A stretch of 64,000 bases of DNA from Mesocentrotus franciscanus (lineage: Eukaryota > Echinodermata > Echinoidea > Camarodonta > Strongylocentrotidae), in NCBI GenBank assembly GCA_037976565.1, contig CP137666.1:8736592-8800591 (forward strand). Reading direction: 5' to 3'. How positions within the stretch are numbered: position 1 is the stretch's first letter; each line of letters opens with the position of its first letter. This document shows, piece by piece, positions 1 to 18,526 of this stretch. Both the position numbers and the translations under genes were made by a program. The notes beneath the pieces were generated by a model, which saw only the letters and a list, made by a program, of their open reading frames with translations, searched no databases and had not been told where the DNA came from.

Positions 1-3000
1 TCTACACGTAGATCTATAATCTGCTGGGTTAGTGCTAGGAAGATCAAAAAATTGTTCACAAATTTCAAATTAATCATCAGCAATTTAGACAATTTCCATG
101 AGGAACATGTCATATTATCATCATGGTGTCTGATCTAAGAAGTAAATTTCTAAATAGATCTACTTCCCTTTCCTTTCTCAGACGTAGCACAACATAAATG
201 TTGACCTGACAAAAACACACACACAGCACAGGCATTATATTTTTTCGCCATTGGCATTGCACTGCACTGCGCGCTGTCGGCAGGCGCAGGCTTACAGACT
301 ATGTACATGGCCAGGCGCAGTCTCGGCCTAGTCGACAATCGTCGTCGGCAGACATCATTCGACGGTCACTTCTTTCAATTTCCACTTTTTCTCCACTAAC
401 ACTAAATTTAATAATTATTACACTCACCTCGCTTCTACTCCTCACACTACTCGTCATATTTGCGCTGTTCAGGGCAAATACAAGGTGACTGAAGTTAGAA
501 CAGTATGCCTCAACATCACATTAACTCACGAACCATAACAATGACCATAACAAAGTTATGTAGATCTATGGGAATATATAAGGCAGGCCAGGCCTTTAAC
601 ATTGTTATTGTCTATAGCTGTTGAGAGCGCGAGTTCCATTGGCTAATAGGCTCATGACTTAACACACATTTTTGGCATTTTAAGGTAGAAATATTCTATA
701 TTTGTACTACTTTAACATAAAATGTTAACTAATATGTACCCCTGAATGCAGCTTATCAATGCAAATACAAGAACTTGGGATTTTCTAATGTAAGACATTG
801 ATTCCATTAGGGATTCTTAGCTCCACCAATCAAATCTTTCGTTCTTGTCACAATGTTAATCAGCTGTTACGGGTGCTACGGGTAGTACGGGGCTTACCTA
901 CGCGCATGTGCAGTTTAATTAGTGGTAATACTAATAGATACGTTTTGACCCCTACACTATACAATAATTCCGCGTATTTTGCGTTACAGGTGGAATTCCT
1001 CACTGTGCGCGTACATGCGTTAACAATCTTAGCATTTGAAGGAAAAGTAAGGAACAGTTGCGGTGACAATAGTTATGATAAAAGAAAGTTAAAATAAATA
1101 AATATATTGAAATAATATAAAATTTCAAATAAGGGAAGGCCACAATGGCTATTGCATAGGGCGTGTGCAACCCCGGATCCGCCACCGACGTCCTGTGGAG
1201 CGTGTACAATAAATATAAATACGTCTCCCCAATCCTAGGAGCGAAAGTTTATCGGTATATTTCGAATTCCGAAGTCAGGAATAAAGCGAATGACATTGTC
1301 AGGAGTGTACCTCGTTTGTCAGTGGCCGCTCGCTAGATTCTCTTGAAAAGCAACAAAGAAATTACCAACCAATAAAAGCAAACAAATAAACGAACAAACA
1401 AGCAATATTGGAACAAAAAAATTGTTACGTATTTCAGGTTACTTTTTAGTCTAAATATGTTGCCAGTGGCACAGTGAGGAGCACATTTTTATTGTCTATA
1501 TATATATTTGCTATTTTAGGCTAGATTGGGTATTGCAGGGGTAGGCCTACATGCAGTATTCCCCCACCGTCCCACGATACCTAGCTGTTTAAACCTTCTT
1601 TTCGTTTTTGTTTTTCTAAGTTCATTTTGTAAACAATCATTTCGAAGATAACAAATGGTCTGGTGTTTGTCTATTTTGGTCATCTTACACTTGATGACCG
1701 AATCTCTTTGGATTGATATTTTCTCAAAGCCCCTAAAGCCCTCAAAGTCCCACCTTCGGTATATTGGTGAAGGCTCTTGACTCTCATGCCAGAGGTCCCG
1801 GTTTTAGGAAGCGGTTCGGGGAGGTGGCTCAAGCCCCCACCCCAAAAAAAACTTGATTATGAAATTAATTTAAGTCAGGTACGTGTAGAAAATAAATGCA
1901 AGAACCCACAGCCTTCACCCCCTCACAAAATATTTATCTAAAACCGCGCCTGCCATGTTGGAACCTTGCTTACCCGTTTACATTTAACAACGTATTTTAC
2001 TCAATTGCCTCTCTCGACTACTGATGTTTTAATTGGATACCTGTCAATGGTGGGGTAATGATAGTTGCAGGGCCCGCGGGAAGAGCAGTCCTTTATAGAT
2101 ATTGGAAAATAACTTGTAATGATCAGTTATCATAATTGATTATAATTATTATAAAGTTTGCAATTTTTTTACCGCACGTCGTTTTTGGACACATCTATGC
2201 CACCCATGCCAGGTAAAACATTAAAAATACAAAGAGTCATAGAGGCACAAAAATGTCACAAGTAAAAATATTAGCCTGGAGGTCAAATAACAATTCTATA
2301 AAAGCAGCGTATTAAATTGAATCTGAAACTGCAAGACTTGGGATTCTTTCTTATTGAGTCAATTACACTCCTTGTATTTAACAAAAAATTATAATCTCAT
2401 TCGATGATGAAAGTTCTGAAAAGTTCTGAAATTCAAACCGTGCTAAATTGTACTGAGGAATAACCAGAGATACGCAATGTGGCTGATATTTCTGAAAAGG
2501 CCAACATCACCTTTTACCACTGTTCTGCATGTATCACCTTATCCCAGAGCCATCGCTAGAGTATTTTAATGGAGGGGGGACGATATTGTCCGACCAAATT
2601 CAACAGTTTCTTTTAGATCATTTTAATGCGGGAGTGACACCCACGTACACCTTCTGTAGCAACGCCCTGCCCCTTTTGTTTTAGTAGACACGTTTCATAA
2701 TGCTTACATTTCGATAAAATGATAATGGTCGTTCGCATGCCCCCTCCCCACCGTCCTGCTTTAAAAGTCTGCAACAGACGCGAAAGACTGGGATGGGGGT
2801 GAGAGGGTAAGATTTATATATTTTTGTTTATTTGTTTGTTTGTTTTTGTGTTCGTTCGCTCCTTTGTTTATTTGTATGTTTTTTTAAAATAATTTTATAG
2901 AACACAATGTTTAGGCAATGTACAAGTTCCAAAATTCCAGGCTACTGCGAAGAACAGCCAGCCGAAAATAATCAGTAACAGAGTGCCAAGAGGACTCGGC

Positions 3001-4810
3001 ATCCTGCCCCAACCCCGAGCTTTCCCAATTCGCTCGTTCGCATTTGCTCCTGATTTTAAAGCAATTAAATCAACTGACGTGACTCCCTGATTGGGGGCGC
3101 GACGGTGAAAATAAAGTGAAAACAGAGTGAACATTTACTCTTTTGTTATTAGAAAGCACTGTAAAATACATCAATATTCACTTCTTAACAAGTAGCTATA
3201 TATACTGACTTGACTCACAGAGCCCTTTCCATCACACAGCCATAACAAAGTCTTAATCAGCTTAATAATGTCCACACTTGTCTCTCTTATCTTATGGGAA
3301 TAGGTTATATCAGACAATTTCTGGAAACAATCCTTTTGGGAAGGCGACTCCTTCCTTCTTAATGGTATTAATGTACCCTTACGGATTACAAATTCATTTG
3401 AAAGTGAACACATTTTATGCGAGAGCGTAGTGACCAAGCGATATTTTCAATTTTTTAAGAGTGAAACTTTGAATTTTAGAGCACATCAGTGCCTTTTCCC
3501 TTTTATTCTTTCTTTCCTTCCTATCCCTTTCCTTTCCCTTTTTTTTCTCTTATTCTTTTTTTGGGCGTGGAACATTATTTTGTTTTTTGTTAGGGGGCAG
3601 CAGCCCCAAGCCCCCGAGTACTCCAGTGCCAGTGATTATGATATAGATAATATCAAGAAAAACAAAACAAAACAGAAACACTTGCAATTAACGCGACCGC
3701 CCCCGCCCGGCGCGGCCCCGCGCCCGTTCTCTGTTTTTGTTGTCATTTCAGCTGATCATTTGGGGCATTTGCATTGTGTGGTGCGTAGTCTCGTTGTGAG
3801 CGTTCTATGATGATCGATCGGATACACAATTTAGAGTCTTTTCACAGTAAAGATTATACGGTATGTTTTATGTGTCATTTTAATAATATCAGTACGGTAT
3901 GAATTTGAATGTAAGATTTAACTTTACTATTTTGAAATTGATGTAGCAAATAAAACATGCCTAAGTTGTTATTCATGTCAGACTGAGCCGTGGCCGTGTG
4001 CTGTGTGTAATGGGTTTCTCCGAGTGTGAGACCAAAGAGATATCTCTTTGGTGAGACTTGATTGGGAACAATCCCGGCCCGAGGCTCCGGTTGTTTCTGG
4101 CGATGGAGCAGGCCTCGCAGCCCGCGTCCGTTGCGTTGCCAATGGATTTAAGACGCCGCGTCGCTAGAAATGGAAGAGGTTACCCACCTTAGATGAAAAT
4201 GTCAAGAGTATTAGGGGTGTAGTCCACAAAGAGCGGCTAGCAGATCGATAGAGGAACTTGTTAGGAGCATTGAATGTGTCTTCTGAATTATCAAGGTTCT
4301 ATTAGGCTAATAAGATTGCATAAAACGTAAAATTAAAAAGGTTATGAATATGAAAATTTTAGGTGGCGAGCTGCAGAATAGGGTCTAACGTTACAGATTA
4401 AAGAATAAAGATAAAAAACCAACTGTTGTCAGGCACTGCTGCTAGCTAGTGCACTTTCACACCAGTTGCCTAAAATGTGATTCTGTTGATTCCGGTAATA
4501 CTAATACTAATAAATAAAATGCAAAGGAAAGACCCATTTTAATGACTCTGCTATGCCCGATACATATTTTTTTCAAAAATCTTGATTTGAAGGTCTTACC
4601 TGTGCATTTTGAAGGTGCCCGGCCCAGTGCTAAAGTGCAAAAGTGCAAAAGTGCTCTAGCACCCATTTGTCAACCTTCCCCATACTCAGACGGTATTAGT
4701 CCGTATTACTATATCTACATTAATTGTATCCCCTGTCGCTATTTTCGCCATGCCCGCCACGATCCTGCGAAGAACATTGTCTGCGTTTTTTCTTTATTGT
4801 CGTGGGTTGG
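1..4810. other. 5' intergenic DNA, no gene recognised
   Basis: I see no exon with both splice signals and a recognisable product here. Open frames are short and do not resemble known proteins. Contents worth noting are TTTG-rich simple sequence near 2.82 kb, a CpG-richer stretch at 3.69-3.73 kb and 4.07-4.16 kb, and a perfect palindrome at 4031-4052. The CpG-richer stretch could be a promoter or non-coding first exon of the downstream FAIM gene, but nothing in the sequence proves this. Confidence 0.5.
4031..4052. other. 22-bp perfect palindrome
   Basis: A perfect dyad with no loop is centred on GATATC; its core reads AAAGAGATATCTCTTT and it extends three further complementary bases each side. 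It could be a dimeric protein-binding site or chance. Confidence 0.6.
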
Positions 4811-5708
4811 GGTTGGACCTAGACAGAAATAACCGTCTGATATGGGTCATTCTTTAATAAAACTGACATTTGTTGACATTCCCCATACACAGACGGTACC
4901 CCATACGGCTCGCACCACGGGGAGAGATTGAGCCGATTTTGACCTGCTTTTAGGTCAAAAACTTTCTCCCACGATTTTCTTTATTTAGATCTAATTTTCT
5001 GATTTATAAATCAAATACAAAAATACTATGTCTATTTTTCTCCCTTGTACAGTTATCAATTTTTTAACGACTTATTTCTAAATGCAAAATTTACGGACTT
5101 AGGTATATGAATTATCCAATTTTTATCTCAGAACCAAGGAAACGGTACGTTCATGCATTCGAACTGGTAATCTATGACATGACCCGCCCGATATATTTCG
5201 GGTCAACCGACCAAAACAAGCCCAATGGCCAATCAGAGCACGTGTTTGATATTGAGCTTATGAATATTCAAACATCACCGGCTCAAGCCGGGCTGACTCA
5301 TACGTAGCTATTGGACGTTCGAAAAGAAAAATGAATATTCATCAACTTAAACCAAGATGGCTGACAACAAATCTTGTTGACTACAAGACTTTCTCAGATT
5401 AATCATTAATATAGGATCTAAATGAGCAAGCTATCGTAAGTCAAAGTAGATATTTCTGTGTCACTTTTCATCTTAAATAATATTCAGTGTAATATTGCAG
5501 CCAAATTGGATATATGAAGACGTAAAGAGTGAAAAATCTCGATGCATATCTCATTCATCGCGGTCCGGCCGAACCGAACCATTCCTCCCGTACAGTCCCC
5601 ATAGGACGTTCTTCAGTCTATGTATAGAGGCGGTCAGAGGAGCCAGATGCAATCTCAGCGGAACAACCGTCGATATCAGAGACTGAAGCTTTCGGTCTAG
5701 GTTGGACC
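4811..5708. mobile_element. Non-autonomous DNA transposon, 9-bp TSD, copy 1
   Basis: The element spans 4820-5699. It begins TAGACAGAAA and ends TTTCGGTCTA, which are imperfect terminal inverted repeats (TAGACMGAAA inward, with further matches GTCT and GATAT inside). It is flanked by a perfect 9-bp direct repeat GGTTGGACC at 4811-4819 and 5700-5708. A second copy of almost the same sequence and length lies at 21157-22034, also with a 9-bp repeat. A 9-bp duplication is typical of Mutator-like elements; the superfamily is inference. No transposase frame is present. Short open frames inside are shared with copy 2 only because the DNA is shared. Confidence 0.85.
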
Positions 5709-6254
5709 TTGCTAGGGACCGGATAGTTTCAATGATGAGACAGGACAGCAGATATAGGGTCATTGAAGTTTATTCTGTGTCGTAACAAAAACCCTGTAAA
5801 AGATACAGAAAAAGCCGGTGATAAATCACTTGTATCACATTACAGATTCAAACAGTTCAATGACATTGTTCACATAAATATTCAATATATTTCTTCATAA
5901 TCATACAATGTATGGAAACGAAACAGACTTCTAGTCATCCAATAATTGTATTTTGTTGCAAACAATATACGTGTGTCTCGTACTTTTACTAAGTTAGAGA
6001 TTCCTCATTCAAATAATGTTTATCTCAATCATCAAAGTATCTCAATCATCAACAAGATACAAGACAATTAAATTACTCTCAACTTTATATAGTGCAATAT
6101 TTAAAATGTCAAACCAATATCATCAAAAGATGCCTACCCAAGGTCAAACAAATGTCAATAAACTGCTACCACAGGCTGCAACAACCAGACTGCAAGCTCC
6201 ACAGTCCACAACCTCACCCACTACCCGCCACTGCTACGAGCAGAAATGCAGACA

Positions 6255-6315
6255 TCAAGCCTTGCACCAAGCATCAAGCCTTGCATCAAGCCTTGCATCA
6301 AGCCTTGCACCTTAC
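6255..6315. repeat. 12-bp tandem repeat CATCAAGCCTTG
   Basis: About five imperfect copies of CATCAAGCCTTG (some read CACCAAGCATCA). Because the period is a multiple of three, it gives a repeated peptide in open frames, which I do not regard as coding. Confidence 0.75.
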
Positions 6316-7522
6316 TATTGCCTTGGACCAACTGTAGTCCCATGCAATCTCCCAGCTGTAAATAAAAAGTCAATACACCCGTAACCATAGAATCCTACTT
6401 TGAAAATACACTAAGTATTAGATATATATAATGTAGCATGTTATCTACGGAAAAACTATATCAAGATTCAATATCTATGATTATAATACAAAAACACACT
6501 CTCATACCATAAGTCGGTATCTACGATTCACGGGCGCCGCCATCTTTGTTTACAAAATGCTGCCCTCTACGTTCAACTACCAAGAGCTTAGCCAAAACTA
6601 ACTGAGTTGATAATTTTGTTCAACTACTAAGAACAAGCAATTCTCTGCACTTGTTATTACTAAACATGAAATAATTACCAAAGCAAATACGACAGTGATT
6701 TCACTGTCTATTTTCAATCTCAACAAATATCATTTGCAAATTCACTCATAGCTTTGAACTTGTTACATCGCAGGACGAATCATAAACGTTTACAAACAAC
6801 ATCAAAATTGTTGCATAATTTCCTCCATGTACTCCACTTAAAACGAATGAAAAATACTATATAAACTCTCTTCTCAATACCAAGTGACTTATTAATGTCT
6901 AAAAATTGCATCTACCAGTATAAATCTACATACCCGAAGGATCTCCAAAACCAAAGCCTTGCCCGCTCTACCACACGTCTGTGCTCGTGGATGCTCAAAT
7001 GGTGTCTGCGAACAAACCACACCCAAGATAGGGCTACTCGCCCATGCCGCGTACCTTAACGTACGGACTAATTAATGCATACAAAAAGAATGTCACCGCC
7101 ACTTGGCCTATTGTCATTACGCAATCTAGCATATAACTGAAATAATCACCTGATTCAACTATGCAGGTCACTTTATACCATTAAAAAGGAATTTTCCAAG
7201 TGAAAGAACATCAAATATAACCTCGATCCTTAACACTAAATTGGAAGCAGAATATAAATTTGCCTTCATTGTAAACATCATAAAAAAGACTTTCACAAAT
7301 ACCCAACTTCCGACATTATCTAGACCTAACAGTTTGATTTAGAAAACGACAATATGACAATATGAAAGAAAATGGATCTAATTTTGCTATACTATAAAAA
7401 TTAAATTGAAAATAAATGTAAAACTTCAAAATGTAGACTTACATGTACATGTACCTTCAACAAATCTGTCAGATATCGTGGAGCTGCTGCGCGCAATGAT
7501 ACTTGCTATGCGCTAAGACTAT

Positions 7523-7653
7523 ATAGACGTTCGTTCCCCATGATATGCTGTATGACACACTTCAATCTCTGCATATAAGCAGTGTATGGAACCAGATATA
7601 GTCTCAGCAGAACAACCATCGATATAAGAGACTGAAGCTTTCAGTCTATTTGG
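7523..7653. mobile_element. Diverged 3' end of the 9-bp-TSD transposon family
   Basis: The last roughly 60 bases before 7650 match the 3' end of the two 880-bp copies (CTCAGCAGAACAACCATCGA then GAAGCTTTCAGTCTA) with scattered changes. The remainder of the element is absent or unrecognisable, so this is an older or internally deleted copy. Confidence 0.6.
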
Positions 7654-7948
7654 AAACTGTCTGATTAGTAGCTTGAATTTCTACTCTTGAAACTGATTGT
7701 GGTCTCCCTGGTGCTGGGCTATATCCCGACCCCCACACTAGTGAGTGTTTATTTCATGAAATCCTGACATCTGTAGTCCTAGACTAGAAATATATATGAA
7801 AATGCTCCATAATTTATGTCTGCAAACACTGCACTGCAATGGCAGTTAGTGAGAATTTTACATTACTTGCATGTTGTCTTAGCGAATTTCTCCCTAAATA
7901 ACATTTTTCTTTATTTTACTACAGGAATCAGGGTAAATCTTGTCAAAG

Positions 7949-13634
<5,686 letters not shown>

Positions 13635-14214
13635 ATTGTAGGTATGAACTGTGAGCAGTACCAAAATGAAACAGAGCATTCATTCTGCTGGCTAAAATAA
13701 CAAAAAAAGGAAAAGAGTTGAACATTACAGTGGAGATTTGTAGAGATCATGAGTGAACTTCCTGGGATTGTTTTTTTACAACCTTTTTTAAAGTGGAATG
13801 GAATCTACGAACTCAGAAAGCAACCAAGTGATCAAACTAGAGAATATCATATGTATCCCATGCAATGGTGGAACTGTGTTCCATTCTTTCAAAGTACTTA
13901 TGCTGAATTATGTCTAAATATACTTTTCAATGAAGAAAAAAAAACAACACTTGAAAGGCTAGTTCATATATGACACGGTGAACTGCTTGTCTTTTGGGGG
14001 TTTCTTTTATGTGTATTAAAATGAATGGCAAGTGGTGTGAGGAAATGAATCTGGGCGTAACCTAGGTAATATACATCCTTGGTATTCTGAGTGTTATAAG
14101 ATGCAGGGGTCAGAAAGTAAATCATGTTACGCTTATCTTGCCCTGGCTGTTTTCCTGGGAATGAGGCTAAAGAGAAAAGAAGAAAAAAAAGAGAAAAAGA
14201 TGAAGATAAAGGCC

Positions 14215-14923
14215 CGTATTCTGAAGTCGTGTCTAACTTAGTGATGACTAAAGTTAAACAACTGTGTAGTTAAACACGACTTAAATGCGAGGTCACGTCT
14301 AAGTCCTGTCTAACTAAATTTTGTATTCCAAAGTCGTGTCTAAGTTGCGTCAACTAAACAACTCTTTAAGTCCTGTCTATTAAGTCGTGTTAAGTCGTGT
14401 TTAACTTTAGTCACGACTTCTGCGCATGCCCAGTAGGCATTAATTCTGACATTTTTGCAGACGATAGACCGAATGCGCATGCGTGCGTGCACCGGATACA
14501 TAAATTAACGTGCACAAAGGTGCTGCCATGGTGATGTGATCGTGATATCGACTACATGTACTGTACGTGTACACACGTACTGGCGCACAGTACAAGCACA
14601 GTTCACTAATAATATCAGTGCGTCAGTGCTCGGAAGATCCAGAAAAGAAACTTTTCCAACAGAATGGATAATTTAGTATAGATTATGAAATTTCCAAGAT
14701 GTCACCATTAGATAAAACATATTTGAAATTTTAGAGGATGCACGTACCATCGTTCTCCCCCGCAAGTTCGGGGTCAGCAAGTAGAGTGTACCATACACGT
14801 TGAAAAGCAGCAGAATCGCGTTCTTAAACAGGACTTAAACAACCCCTCCCAGTCGTCTAAAGTTAAACAGGACTTAGACAGGACTTCGCGTTTAACTTGA
14901 CTTAATCACGACTTCAGAATACG
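14215..14923. mobile_element. Inverted-repeat element (MITE-like)
   Basis: The left end CGTATTCTGAAGTCGTG at 14215 is the exact reverse complement of CACGACTTCAGAATACG ending at 14923. Many degenerate internal repeats of GTCTAACT / AGTTAAAC / AAGTCGTG occur in both orientations. No coding frame is present. The target duplication is not clear. Confidence 0.75.
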
Positions 14924-17900
14924 AAAAAACAGTTTTCAATCAAAGAAAACATGTTGAAGTTTCTTTGTGTATTAAAAACTTTTGTGAATATTGTCACGAG
15001 TCTATGTGTACAAATGTACATGTATATATCTGCACCAATTTTAGAATCAGCACTATCAGAATAATATTTGGACTGTCTTTAGTATAAATTCTCTTTTAAA
15101 GAGGAGATAGTATAACTGAAGTGCTTACCTGTATGATCAACAACCCATGAAAGAAGTTTTGTCTCCAAATATGGACTTGTAGGATTTCTTTTGTACACAA
15201 TGCATCAAAGCTCGCTTATATCAGACTGCATCTGATGCATGTGCAGATCTAACATAAAGCAAAAAACATTGAGCATGTCCTACCACAGATCATAGAATAT
15301 TATTCCTAGCAGTTTTTATTATTTGGGGAATCTGCCTCCCCCCCCCCCATGTGGATAGTTTTAGAGTTGTTGATGGTATGCACAATATGTAAAACCCGTC
15401 CATTGTCCCCCTCCATTCCCTCTCCTCCAAATGCTGGACTTGTAAATTATTACACCCACTTTCGATGGCAATGAGTAGATGATGTGAATCCCTCAATGAT
15501 CAATTATTTGTTATTCAATCATTTGTATTTCTGGATAACAAATACTATGTGCACTGTAGTCAGTTCCTTCTATCTGGTAAGGTGCTATATACATACACTG
15601 TAAGCAGGAAACATTTATTATTATTATTATTTGTATGCATCTAGACAGTCCATGTTAGCAGTCTCTAGTTAGGTGTTAAAACTTTAATGTTTTTTTAAAC
15701 AGGGATGTCAAAATGTACATCATTGAGTGAACTTTTTCTTGTTTCTGATGAAATTGTGTAGAGTGATTGTTTTGAATATTTATTTGTTTTTTATATAAAA
15801 ATTTAGCACATCATTTTTGCATCATTGGATTCAATATTATAGTTTTATTGTAGGTAATTCAAAACTTTACCAAATGTTTTTGTTGTTGTTGCTTTATTTA
15901 AAGCAGTATAGGTACATGTAGGTTGTTCGTGATTATTATTGTGATACAGTGTATTTAATGTAAACTCAGAAAAAAAGAAAAGAAAAGAAAGTGGACACTA
16001 TGTATAGTTCAGATTTTCAAATAAATATTTTAATATAAACTTATTTTTTTATATATCAAAATAAACATAAATGAATCATCTTTAAGATGATATGCAATTG
16101 GAATCATACCATTCATGCATTTACGAGCATAGACATTTAACAATAAATGAGTCTCTGAAAGAAAATTGCAAATATGGGGCATCTGGCCATTCAATTGTTG
16201 TTGAGCATTAGAGGTATCCTATGGCTCGTCCATGATTTTGGGTGGAAAGGGAAGGCATCTTGACCATGCTTGTCAAAATCATGCAATCCTGAGACTACAG
16301 TTGACATCCAGACCTCAATCCTCCTTTTTGTTTCTCATTCTTTGTTTCAATTGTTGAACAAGAGTGTCTTACAGAGGCATATGTTCATTAACATTTGAAT
16401 GGCTCTTTGCTCTATTTTTGCAATTTTTTAATCAGACCATCTTACTGTTAGATGAATGTGCCCATTCAAGCATGAAAGTTCAGAACTTGATCTTAATTGA
16501 TGTTGATAGAGTATATTAATTATATAATTTGACATATTTTGTTTATTTTATTGACTGTTTATATGAAAGTTATGAACAATATAGAGTGTATTTGTAGTAT
16601 CTTGTTAAATTCTGCTCAGTGTGCTCATACTGGCAGCATTGTTGATGATTTTATAACCCCATCACATACACTTTCAAGAAATCAATTCCAGGGTAATTTC
16701 AGTGCCCTGTTGTAATTCCCATAGAAATCTTACTCGGGTTATGTAATATTTCATTGTCATGTCAGTTCACACATTTCAAAGGTAATGCACAAGGCTATTG
16801 AAATCGCCAATATTTGATTTTTTGAGGGAAAGTCTTTACAATCGTGTTCTGTTTGAAATGGTGCCATCTCAAGTCCAGAGCTTTCACCAATCAGTTATCC
16901 TGGCTGACATGGAAGTTCAGACCTTTTCTATCTTTTGCTGTAATATACATAGAAATTTTCTGGAAAACATACATGAGTATAATGATATAAGTCTGTGATG
17001 TTAAAAAAATCTAAAAGAACTTTGATATGAGATGTTGATATGAAGTTTTTAGAATTTGTTTAATTATATTGCGAGACTATGTATTCATGTAAAGTTTTTA
17101 TTTTTACATTAAAAAAAAAAATACTTAACAGGATCTAAGAATGCTGCATGTAGGGAAGTTTTCCTAAAACATGACACAGGTATAATATGCTGACAGAGTG
17201 AATGGGGATTGTAGTGTTGGGTTCATTTAGCTTTTCATGGTGTATAAAATGCTTTAGTATAATAGTCTAATATAATAGTATAATATAACAGTCTAAATCT
17301 AATCGAAAGATAGTGAAAAAACAGCACAGAATTATTTTGTGTGTGACTGTTTTCAACCCAGAATTTTTTTTTTTCATTTATCTTTTGTTCTAAGTCCTTA
17401 GCCTAAATTTTTGTGTGTGTGTCTATATTCCCTTTTTTTCCATAAGAAAATATTAGAGAAATAGTCTAGTGTAGTCGGAAATACCAAAGACATATAGAGA
17501 AAATAGCACCCCCCCCCCTAACAAAAATAATATGCATGTGAAAAACAACCAAGGTTTAATTTCCTTGATATTTTGACTCTTGCCATCACCAACGTGCATT
17601 TGGATTTTAATCAGCATGGATTCTATTTTTCTTTCTTTCACATTTATGAAGTTCAGTGATTTAGATAATTCTTCATTATAGTAGTTTTTTTAAATACCAT
17701 CTTTGTATAAAAACCTGCAGCAAATGGATTCCCCCATTGCTTTAGGAATAAATTATGCTTAGTTCATAAATCTTTCCTAGCCTTAATTTTTTCTTCCATC
17801 ATGAGGTTATTACAGTCATATGAATGAGAATATAATCTCGTTCGAGAAATGACCCAGTTTGAACTCCTTTTGGAGCATCTTTTGGCAGTATGATATAACC

Positions 17901-18064
17901 TGTTGAATGCCCTGCTTATATATGATTACCGGTATATGATGTGGTAAAACACTACAAAAACCGCTAGTCTGCAAAGATAGACTCTAACAGACACTTCACC
18001 ACAATTCATAAAGCCTTGACCAGAGTCTAGCTCTGTGAGTCTCTGTCTGTGTCAAATAAGATTA

Positions 18065-18526
18065 CCGTAAATCTCTGTGTATAAGGCGCACCTGTGTATA
18101 AGGCACACCCCTATTTTTTGGGCCAAGAAAAAAAAAAAAATTTGTGCTTGTGAACTTGTCACAAATAATAGTAACAATGTTGTTTTTTAGAAGAATGGAT
18201 AGGACCTTGTGGTATGCCATGTGTAATAGAAGAAAAATTGGAGGAATTATTATTATAAACTACATATTGAGATCTATTAGAAAGATTACTTTCAAACCAA
18301 GATGACAGACAAATTTGAGTGTTGTTCTAGTTTCCGAGTGGTGAGTCAACACACCGATTACTGAGCTGGGAGACATTGCCAGGCATAGTGCCAGGTGGAG
18401 GGGCATAAATCGAAACTTGAAAAAAAAAAAATTATATTTTTTTTTGTACCTGTGTATAAGATGCACCCCCGACTTTCAAATTTTTTCGGCGGCAAAAAAG
18501 TGCGCCTTATACACGGAGATTTACAG
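18065..18526. mobile_element. MITE with TA target, GTATAAGGCGCAC ends
   Basis: The left end reads CCGTAAATCTCTGTGTATAA then GGCGCAC; the right end is its reverse complement with few changes, finishing at 18526. TA dinucleotides flank both ends (18063-18064 and 18527-18528), suggesting a Tc1/mariner-type TA target. An inner GTGTATAAG..GCAC motif is repeated beside each end. Confidence 0.75.

Larger units (their letters stand above)
5709..7924. other. Intergenic / 5' flank of FAIM, no coding exon recognised
   Basis: No coding exon is recognised. A short 12-bp tandem array lies at about 6255-6315. A diverged fragment of the 880-bp transposon 3' end lies at about 7523-7650. The sequence before 7925 must be intron or promoter because a good 3' splice site ends at 7924; a non-coding first exon of FAIM is therefore expected somewhere upstream but I cannot place it. 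Confidence 0.5.

Noticed and set aside
3430..3810. 126-codon plus-strand frame
   Set aside because: T-rich low-complexity start and no recognisable domain or splice context.
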